Shown here one piece after another: positions 54,949 through 64,000 of a stretch of DNA of 64,000 nucleotides (position 1 is its first letter; each line of letters begins with the position of its first letter). The position numbers and the translations under genes were made by a program. Under the pieces are notes generated by a model, which did not search any database, was not told the DNA's origin, and saw only the letters and a program-made list of their open reading frames with translations. Origin of the DNA: Phytophthora colocasiae (Eukaryota > Oomycota > Peronosporomycetes > Peronosporales > Peronosporaceae); contig JAGKQI010000046.1 in assembly GCA_018806915.1 (NCBI GenBank), positions 744,001-808,000 of the forward strand, read 5' to 3'.

Positions 54949-57900
54949 CTACTTCCTGCCTCGGAATACAAACTTTTGAAACGGGTTAAGGAGTTTGCTC
55001 TGTCGTTTATTGCGCTCTTCTTCTGCGTGATGGTGGGCTTTGAGGGCAGCGGCTTGTTGAACATGCTCAGTTTCCTGTTCTTGTCGAAGTCGCTCTTGCT
55101 GCTCAGCTTCAAGTGTACCTTCAGCCAACGCGACTTGAATAAGTTCCTGTTCATATGTTGATATCAATACACGATACCCATGGCAAGAGTTCAGTTGATC
55201 GGAGAACGTACTTGAAGTCCCATGCGGTCACCCACAAGACGGACAGGTAGTGGCTTCAGTCCATTGCCACCGAACGAGCGACGGTTGTACTTGGCTGAAG
55301 CGTAGAATTCACAGATTTCACAGTCGCGGAATACACGACACAGTCGACACGGCGCGTCTAATGTATCGGCAACACCGCGGCCAAACTTGCGGAATGATCG
55401 TTCGTAGCCGTCATATTGACGCAAAATGGTGGCGTGGTCTGCGTCCGCTTGAATCGCACGAAGGTAGTAGTCATCGAGCACACTGCAAGTTCAAACTAAC
55501 ACTGTTCAGCCGTAGACTAACCGAGTGGAGTTATTGCTCGACGCACCTTTGATTTGAGATAGGAGGCATGATGACAAGTGTGGCGTCAGTACTGCATTGC
55601 ACTGTGCCGACTTTGCCGACGTACTTAAAGGCAGAGTAGACTCCAAACACCTCGACCTCTGCGAAGTGGAGAAAATTTCTGTTTTGTAGCTGCACTCGAA
55701 CGAACTGCCCTACAGTGTTCCCAGTAGGGAGTATCCATTCCGTCATTCGCTTGTTGACTCGAAAAAAGTCAACCGCACTTGACTGTACTTTTGCGGCTCG
55801 CAGACTGAACACGAACAAGCAGTTTAGGACAAACCAAATCATCCGACGGAGAAGGAACCCAACAACGCACCCTTCTTTGCCTTCCAAATCTTTAAACGGA
55901 AACTCACTCACGAAGATCCAGCATGGGAACAACCGATTGCTGTACTCGGACCTGCTTTTGGACGGATTCAATGGCTCATCCGTTCGATTCCACAGCTTTT
56001 CGTCGGAACAAAATCGTTACATTCAACAAACCAGCCTCAGTTGTCGGAAGCACAAAGTTACCTACCCGAATTTTCTCGATGACTGCAGGTTGTCCAAGAT
56101 CAACTTCCCACCATGGATTGTCCTCCATCTACAACAACCAATGTTAACGATTCGCAATGAGACAACTACTTGGTAGCCAAAAGCACCTGAGTGTGAATAC
56201 AAGTCGCCAAAGCACCACCAGTCTCTCCATTAACTGCCAGGTGAGGGCCTTGCTCGTTATAAATATTAATCTGACGACAACACTTGCCAAGCGCGAGGTT
56301 ATAAGGCTCCACATGCAGGCATTTGACCAGCTCTGGTTTTTCAATAAATCCACGCTGTAGCACACAAATGACACTGTCAATCTAAATGACCAATAAAATA
56401 CTTCGCGTTCGCATCCTTACATTTGTGTCGTGACCTGTACAGCCATGATAATTGCGTCCCCATGTGTAAAGTTCACCGTGCGAAGACACAGCAGCAGTAT
56501 GGCTACCTCCACACGATACTTGACGAATCGCAATACCATCTAATTCCTGTATACGTTCCCACGAAAGCGCATACTGACTAAGAGCAGTGGCACCTCCACA
56601 CACAAATACTTGACCTCCAAGCAGCTTTTTGCTACCTCCATTGAATTCAGACGTTACTTCAGTACAAAATGCTGAATGGGCCGTTCCACACGAGACTTGC
56701 CAAACCCGGACTTTTTTGTTGACGAGATCTCTGACCAACGTCGGGACAACCACGGTATCAATCACGTGTGGGCCAAGACCAAGACGACCTCCATTTGCTG
56801 AACCCCACATGAAAAGTTCCCCTGTCGTCGAGACTGCTCCGTTGTGCGAAGCGCCACACGAAACAGATCGAATTTTTCGTTTCCCAGGGAATTTCACGAG
56901 TAGCGGTGTCAACGAAAACTGTTTGTACTCTTCCTCGACGATACCAACCCCCAACTTGCCGTTGCAAGCAGAACCCCAAGCGTACAATGATCCATCCGAG
57001 TCAATTGCTGCACTGTGTGAATAAGAGCATGAAACTTGCCGTATACTTAAATCCTGCAACATCGTACCAAATCTCCGAATGAGTAGATGCAAGATATAGC
57101 TACGGAAATACACTCGTACATTGAATGCTTCAACACGTTGCGGATGATTTGTGTCGAAGCATACGGCTCCCCGTTCGTTTGGAAGGTGACCCAAACGTCC
57201 ACTTGAGCCAATTCCAGAAGTGTAAAGCGACCTGTAAGATGGTTTACCACACACGTAAGTTAAATATTGCTACAACCGCGTGGAATTCCATACCCGTTTT
57301 GCATCAGCAGTGCTACATGGGATCCTCCTGCGGAAACTTTAGCCACAGACTTCGAAATGAGGTGAGAACACGGGATTTGAACAGGATCAGTAGATGATCA
57401 CTTACTACTGCGCCTCTAGGTGAATGTAGCGGCGGACCTCTATACACAATCTCCTTTAGTGATCTATACCTCATAAATTCACCCATGACCTTCCCGTACC
57501 TTGCGGTTATACCGCTCATATTAATTCGAGAATTTCCGCCTCGAGCTGTGAACTCAGGGATTGTGTCTTCCATCTGCACCACTCTTCGAGAAGCTCTAGA
57601 TTCATAGGCGCGATCCTAGGACAAAACAACAACTTTAGGATCAGCTCGCAAGGAATGTCATCAGTCTCCATACTGCTCGGTCGATCTTCTCAATAATCTT
57701 GGCTTTTGCGTCTTCTTCACATTTGGCGTGCCTATTATCTCGCAACATTTTGACATCTTGCCACTGAAATGAAGTATCGTTAGGAATACAATTGAGTTTA
57801 ATCGCAAAAGGAACCAGATACCTCTTGAAGCATCTTGTCTTTTTCCTAGAACACCAGTATACAGAACAGTTTAACCCTAAAACAGTTTGTTTTGCTAAGC

Positions 57901-60483
57901 TTACACAACAGCTACGAACCGCCTGGAGAAGATCTGTTTGCTTTCTTTGGAGTTTCTTGTCTTCGGTATACTCCTACATAGAGACACGCATTGTCAGAGA
58001 CATCGTCACGAATGTGAAATATCATGTTGCACTTACTCTAATCACTTTCTCTTGATCTTTGAATGCAGTGTGGCCCAACTCACCCTTTGCCTCGATTTCC
58101 AACTCGAAACATTCCCCCATCACAAGACACAGGTCCATCTTCGTAACGTGGTCAAACTCGAGACCCCGAAGTCGACCAGAGTTGATCAATTGTTCGTACT
58201 CAACCTTGGGTAATAGAACTTGTTCCATGAAGAGAAGTCGCGTTGCATTACTGGGAGGCGGCTCCCAGACGTCGTAGTACATCACCACTCGCTTCAGGCT
58301 TCAAAACACACTCGTGAGAACAGGAAAAAATGGGCATTGGAACTGTATGCATACCGTTCATATCGTAAGTTCTCTTCGTTTTGACGTGCTTCAATTTCTA
58401 ATTGTTCTTCTTCTCTTGCTTCCACACCAGGATCCCGCAAACCTCGGAGCTGTTTACATAACGGCATTAGACATGTCTGGTACTTACTCACTCGTGATAA
58501 TTCTAACCTGCTCGGGGGTGCACATTTTTTGCAAAGCTGACCGGGGCGTAACCTTCGTGTTAGTTTCCGCTTCCTCTCTAATTTTCTTTCCTTCAGCACC
58601 TTCCATCTCCTCGTCCGAATCGCTATCAAAACCAGCTAAATGGCGGGCAGATGCCTCCCACGTACTATTTCTCCCACCCCAGCTGAATACACTCCCTGAA
58701 GTTGTGACAGCAAAACCTACACTGTCACTGATAGCACCTTGAACGACACTTCTACCCCATAACGGACCGGTATTTGTCATCAGTGTGGTCGACCGAAACC
58801 TTAGACTTCGGACAAACTCTCGGTTTTCAAAGAACAGCTTAGCCAGTTCTTCCTCATTCTGGTTGTTTTCATCGTGTGTTATTTCTTCGACTTCAGATGA
58901 TTCTGTTGGACTGTTCAAGTCTTCTTCTTCTGTACGATCATTCATCATATCTCTTTCGCGTGCCATGGTTCGAATGAGTGTCTTTGTCTCTGAAATACTT
59001 TGCTTATTCAATCTGGGAGGACTTTGGAACTTCCATCTCTTGTTTTCTAATCTCCGACGAACATACTTAGACGCTGGCGCATACGGTTGGTTTTCGGGTT
59101 GAGAAGCTGCAGCTTTCGTCATTTTTTGCTGCGATTTTGACTGTGCCGTGATTTCCGGATTTTGATTCCTTTCTTTCTGCTGCTTTGTTGTCTTTGATAC
59201 GGCCTGAATTAGATCGACTTCGATTGTTGAGTTTACTCGATAAGCCCAGATCTTGCTCACAGCTTTAAAACCGGGATACAAACTTTCATCCCGAGTTACC
59301 GGGTCTCCAATAAACTGATCATATTTGCCACTGCCAATAATGTACACTTGCCCTGCCGCATCCAAAGCGGCCGCCAGTTCGTCTTCAGCTCGAACAATTG
59401 CTTTTCGACTCAATTGCTCTCTGAGTTCCTTGTCACGCTGTCGCTGCAGAAACCTCTGCGCTTCTTCAAGTGCCAATGCCTCGCGTGCTTCCTCTTCATC
59501 CAAAATCGTTTCCAACATTTGTTGTAATTTCCCCACTCGTGTACGTTTTGGTACCTCCACACCTCTCTTCGTAAGCTCTTCGCGTACATCGATCAGTTTG
59601 ATCCACATGGAGCGAAACTCTTGATAGTCAATATTCCCACTCTTGTCCTTGTCGTATTGCCTAAAAATCTTCTCCTGCTTTTCATCACTCACACTCATCC
59701 CAAAGTACTCCAGCACATCCTAAATACATATGCTGTTAGCGAAAGTCTCACTATGCCGTTGCATGCCTCTCACTTACTGCAAACTCAAGCTCATCGATTT
59801 GTCCCGTTCCGTCCTCATCGAACAGCTCAAACGCATCTCGAGGTCCCAAAAAAGTAGTAGGAGAGAATCCCAATGGATTACCAGACACTGGGTCTACAGC
59901 AAACATTGCCATTTTGAACTCCGTCAAGTCGATCTCACCGCCGCCATCAGTATCACATTTGCGGAAAATGCGCATAGCTTTGGCAGCCGAGATGGAGATC
60001 CCCAAGTCTGGTAACTACACCTCAACAAATTATTATTTAGCAGTCGATAACTCACTTAATTTTTACCAAATTGCCTTCATACCATGGCTAGAAATTCGGA
60101 TGCAGAGATGTTACCCGATTTATCTGTATCATATTTCTTGAATAGCTCCTCCGGCGATAACTACGTGGCAGAAGCAATTGTAAGAGAGAATCATACCCTA
60201 TCCGTTCATTTGCAATCAGTACCTTTGAGTTCAGTACGGCCACCTTCCTTTTTTCAGCCTCTGCTGCCTCTTTCTCATCCAGTTCCTCGTCACCTCCTTC
60301 TTTTGCATACCGGTCGATGGTCGCTTCGTCGTCGCTTTCGTCACTGTCGGCGCCGAATAACTCCAAGTCCATAGCCTTCTCTCCATGTTTAGGCGCAGTT
60401 GTAGAAAGAGACGTCGTAGCCAGTGCCCCTCCGCCTCCCTCAGCTACACGACCACGTGCTCCTTTCTTCCCAAAGAGACCCAT
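54949..60483 (-). CDS. EF-hand / RCC1-repeat / discoidin-like protein (19 exons)
   Basis: Nineteen exons on the minus strand: 60223..60483, 60083..60160, 59778..60014, 58508..59719, 58355..58449, 58037..58298, 57920..57973, 57822..57845, 57674..57763, 57406..57615, 57294..57349, 57120..57231, 56421..57053, 56187..56381, 56021..56128, 55908..55951, 55547..55804, 55212..55482 and 54949..55146. They total 4398 bases, a continuous 1465-aa frame. EF-hand loops: DTDKSGNISASE, DTDGGGEIDLTE, DEDGTGQIDELE and DKDKSGNIDYQE (residues about 95-215). A coiled coil comes next, then RCC1-type blades (VSAGGSHVALL, VSCSYSHSAAIDSDGSLYAW, VSCGASHNGAVSTTGELFMW, VSCGGSHTAAVSSHGELYTW; about 840-1110). A discoidin/F5-8C-like part has WWEVDLGQPAVI and FVRVQLQNRNFLHFAEVEVF (about 1175-1300). 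The basic helical C-terminus is ELIQVALAEGTLEAEQQERL. The 69-bp and 103-bp introns around 55950 are the least certain. The partner is unknown. Confidence 0.75.
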
Positions 60484-60692
60484 CAGGTCTGGGGAAGTTG
60501 AAGCTGAAATGTAGCCATTATAGTTAATACTACGTAGTAGTTATTAATACCTGTATTAATACTACTGTAGATAGTACTGTACATGCACAAATAATATCAT
60601 GTGTGTACCCAAATCTGATTGGCTGATTTAAAATTCAACCCACTTCAAGCATCATTTCTCGTTTTGCAGTGAAGCGGAAAGAAGAAGGAGTG
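60484..60692. promoter_or_regulatory. Bidirectional promoter
   Basis: 209 bases between divergent ATGs at 60483 (minus) and 60693 (plus). It contains an imperfect TACTACGTAGTAGTA palindrome around 60530-60545, a possible regulatory site. Confidence 0.45.
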
Positions 60693-63600
60693 ATGGTCAC
60701 TGCCGAATTCGAGGCGCAGTTAGCGTCGGAGGGGGCGACAGGCACCGCAGAGGCGCAACTGGCGTTCCAGGAGGCGTTCGCACTGGCGGAGAACGTGTCG
60801 GCCAAGCTGCAGCTGGTGCAGAAGACATTTGTGCCGGGGACGCCCGATTTTTGGTTCTACTCGGCGCTGTGTACGCTACTGGAGCTTCAGATTCTCGTAG
60901 AGGAGGGGAAACACGAATTGGCCTGGCAAAAGCTGGAAGGAAGCAAGCAAGAACTGGAGATGGTGGAGCGAGAGCTCACTGGAAGAACCTGCTGGAGACG
61001 TACACAGAGAATTCAGAGGCGGCGACTGCTGCTCGAGCTGGATCTACTGTATAAGCTCAAGAGACCGGATGAGGAAATTAAGGTGGGTATAGTTAGGTTC
61101 GATTGATATATTGAAATAAAAACTGACGCTTGTTGAGTAGAATGTGACACAGGAGATCACGACGGCGTTGCTATTGAGCTATCAAGACCCGGAGCCTGAG
61201 GGAGTAATGACAGAGATCAGGAAGGAGACATTCCCGACGACATTGAACGAAGAATTGCTGGATCTGGATGCCATTATTCAGATTAAGCTGGGTGCACTGG
61301 ATTATAGCACCGCGAAGGACGCGTCTCTGAAGGCAATTCTCAACAACTTAGATATCTTTGGTCGAGAAAAGGTATTCGAAAAGGTCCTGACATGGAATGG
61401 TGCTGAAGAAGAACATTGGAAGATGTTGGACGTGTTTTTGGACGATATACCATTTGAATTTACCGATATTCCAGGGTACGGTACCTGATTAGATCTACTA
61501 GGAGTACTGCCATGACCCACTAAAGCTATCTCGCTTGTTTTTTATGTCTAGGTATGTGGACGTTATTATTCAGGATGTCCAGCGTCGAAAGGACAAGGAT
61601 CCTTTCAAGGACTACAGCTTTAACTTCCGAGCTGTGCATCGTAATATGCCACTTCCACAACTGCTGGAATGTGCGCGAAAGAAACCTGAGATATTTCGTT
61701 GCAATAGCGAATTTGCTGTTCGTGGAATCCAGTTGCTTCGGGCAGCTGCGGAAGTGGATATTGGTCAGGACTCCGTCCTTCTGAGTGATACTCAAAACCA
61801 AAAAGAACTGCAACACCTTGCGACGTTCTTGGAGTTCCTGAGAGATTTCACTCCCTCGGCTGTGGGTAGCCTTCAAGTGATGATATCGTATCGGAAACTT
61901 CAGCTATTGAACGTGATGTGCTGGATGAACTCAAATGCTGCGACGGAGTTGCAAAATTGTCTCGTGGAGTATGTAAAGGTTGCAGGTGGTCGCACACTGA
62001 ATGCGTTCGACTACATTGGATCTTGCGGCTTTGATAGTGTGTCACAAGCAGACCACAATGAGATCATTTGCAAAAGCTTAACGACTTTGTGGTCATTGGC
62101 TGATGATGGTAGAGCAGTTTTCACCACGCTTTGCTCGTACCTAGACAACGGCTTCTTGGATGCCCAACATGCGTTGACTATGATTAAACTTGGCAAAGGC
62201 AAGTTTTCCGAGTGGGCTGAAAAGCTGAAAGTCAATGACCAGGAACTGACAAATGAGTCATGTTCAGCTGAATTGGTATTTTGCGAAACCAATCCAGCAT
62301 TTTTTAAACCGGACGATCCACTTCGAATTCATGTACGAACGCGTAACATCAAGTCCTTAACTGCCCACCTATATCAGATTAAAGTGACGGAGTACTATTC
62401 ACGCTTGCGGCGTGAAATCAAGGGGGATATCTGTCTTGATGGTTTGCTTCCAACGGAAGAGCAAGTGGTTGATTTGAGCCACCTCACACAATGGCAAGAG
62501 TCTCGGGTGCCGATCGAATTCCGTGCTACCAAAAACTCTCCACGCGGTGTGTTTGTGGTAGAAGTGTTTGAAAAGGGAATAACGTGCCGAGCAATTCTAC
62601 GCAAGGGGTTTCTTCGCCATGTCGAGCGAGTGACTGCTCAAGGTCACGAATTCACGGTGCTAGACGAGCGTGGGAACTTACTTTTGGATGCCCATGCGAT
62701 GCTGCTCAACGTCAAGAGTGGCAGCAGCAGAGCTCAACATGGTCGCGAGTATACACCCGATAGTAATGGAAAGATCCTTATTCCATTCCGCCACCCGAAA
62801 GAGGGAATATCAAGCGACAAGTTTGCAATTGCGTTTTGCAAGGGTTCGTTTGGAACTTTTCATGGATCATTTAGCTATTTGGCGGAATCGTTCGACGTCG
62901 ACGTGGATATGCACATTGATTGTGAACAATTACTTCCTGGATCTGTTGCTCAGCTTGTGACTCGTCCTCGATTACTTGTAGCTGGCATTGCAACGGGTGA
63001 GCCCCTAGCTTTGGTTGTTGCGGTGAAGATAGTGATTGAGTTCAATCTTGCTAACACCAGCAATGTCGGCTCGAGTTCTCATAAGGTGGTCTTATCGTTC
63101 GCATCAATGCAGCAGATTGTTGACGAGCCTCCTTGCTTTGAGATCCCGATGGACAGTGAGAGTTTTACTATCATGCTCGAAGGACGGGTTTCACGACCCC
63201 ATGGAAACCAGGACTATACTGTGAAGCTGACTGATCTCCCGAAGGTGAACAGCTCGAAGCGCTTTGAAGTCCAACGCGTTAACAATTTTGACGTCACTTC
63301 CACAGTTCATTTTGTTCGGAAGCCGCTTGAACCACGAAACCCGTACAGCCCAAGCCAATTCAGCATCCTTGTTGTTGGTCACAACGGAGAACCAGTTCCG
63401 AATATTCAAGCCGACTTCGCTTTTAAGCATGCACACGCCAAAGACTTAATCAAGGTAAAGCTCCAGAGTGATTCAAAAGGGGAGGTTAACTTGGGACAGC
63501 TTCAAGATATTGAAAGACTCGACGTGGAATTAGGAGCTCGAACTGGAACTCCAAGGTCGTGTAGCTGGGAATTACCGAACCTGCGTTCATATCGACCACA

Positions 63601-64000
63601 AATTGTGAACTGTTCTGTAGACGAAACTGTGGAAATTCCGATACCTTTTGCTTTTTCGGCCAAAGTAGAGGCGTGGATTGACGCTAAAATGGTTTCAGTG
63701 TGCGAAGTTGTTGATGCAGTGCTCCAAAACGCTGCTCATTTCTCGAGTATCACAGTGGTAAAGAATGATCTTAATCGCTCTGTCGGTATTGCTGTTCGAA
63801 TCAGTCAGCCTGGAAAGTTTGTGGTTTACGTTCGGCCACTCAGTCTAAAAGTTCCTGTCACTCTGTGTGACCAAAAGTACATAGAGGCTTCTTTTCCGAA
63901 TGGGCTTATCATTCAGCCAACCCAAGTTCTCCTAGCCACTTCGACATTGCCATTAACGATTTCCTCGCAAAAGCTGAAAACTGACGACGAAAACAAATTG
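60693..64000 (+). CDS. 5' part of a very large protein of unknown function (runs off window)
   Basis: Exons 60693..61082, 61141..61475 and 61552 to the window end (introns 58 and 76 bp, phases 0 and 2). At least 1058 codons are open with no stop at base 64000. Residues 1-250 are helical. Later parts are rich in beta-strand patterns, such as DDPLRIHVRTRNIKSLTAHL and GHEFTVLDERGNLLLDAHAM. These resemble the repeated beta-sandwich (macroglobulin/bacterial YfaS-like) domains of alpha-2-macroglobulin-type proteins, but no signal peptide or thioester is seen in this part, so the assignment is weak. The third exon alone exceeds 2.4 kb and is uninterrupted, strong evidence that it is coding. Confidence 0.7.

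Noticed and set aside
58450..58490. 38- to 42-base introns using GTGAGT or GTAAGT donors near 58485-58490
   Set aside because: Too short and phases do not match; a 58-base intron starting at 58507 restores the frame.
1..64000. CRISPR arrays, tRNA or rRNA genes, bacterial operons, RxLR effectors
   Set aside because: No regular spaced repeats, no recognisable cloverleaf or rRNA sequence, and no secreted frame with RxLR-dEER was seen.

Overview
The window looks like a nuclear contig from an oomycete, most likely Phytophthora or a close peronosporalean relative. The reasons are: 56-76 bp GT-AG introns; promoters matching the oomycete Inr+FPR core (GCTCATTYYNCAWTTT-like); an omega-3/delta-17 type C20 fatty acid desaturase; a 'WRKY19-like' Cys/His-repeat protein; secreted temptin-like proteins; and Ty3/Gypsy and Ty1/Copia-like LTR elements. 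No prokaryotic features, CRISPR arrays, tRNA or rRNA genes were recognised.

Layout. (1) 0-2.4 kb: two tandem temptin-like secreted protein genes, the first with a 1-base frameshift. (2) 2.6-19.8 kb: a gene-dense housekeeping block. It holds a 1427-aa NDP-kinase/adenylate-kinase-like protein, a WRKY19-like Cys/His-repeat protein, a 216-aa helical protein, a PH-PX protein, a 634-aa Ser-rich orphan protein, an Enhancer-of-zeste/EZH-type SET histone methyltransferase and a PTC7-like PP2C phosphatase. Several of these needed splicing to assemble; exon coordinates are in the entries. (3) 20.4-47.8 kb: a transposon-rich temptin island. A 1.3-kb head-to-head inverted duplication carries temptin copies 3 and 4. 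Copy 4 is split in its signal peptide by a 9.5-kb Gypsy element (Gypsy-1, 635-bp LTRs). Copy 5 is split by a 12.4-kb composite: a Copia-like LTR element (214-bp LTRs), itself split by an 8.3-kb chromodomain Gypsy element (Gypsy-2, 316-bp LTRs). Target-site duplications are visible for all three insertions. (4) 49.6-64 kb: a second housekeeping block with a Ser-rich type I membrane protein, the desaturase, a Wee1-like kinase (8 exons), a 19-exon EF-hand/RCC1/discoidin-like protein and the 5' part of a very large protein that runs off the window.

The host genes are cleanly open across long assembled coding regions. All three LTR elements have LTR pairs that read as identical, yet their gag-pol frames are repeatedly broken. 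The most unusual signals are: the nested insertions into temptin genes; a 251-codon antisense chromodomain reading frame inside the Copia-like element, broken in two by Gypsy-2 and continuous when Gypsy-2 and one target-site copy are removed; and a coiled-coil reading frame in Gypsy-2 running antisense to gag-pol.
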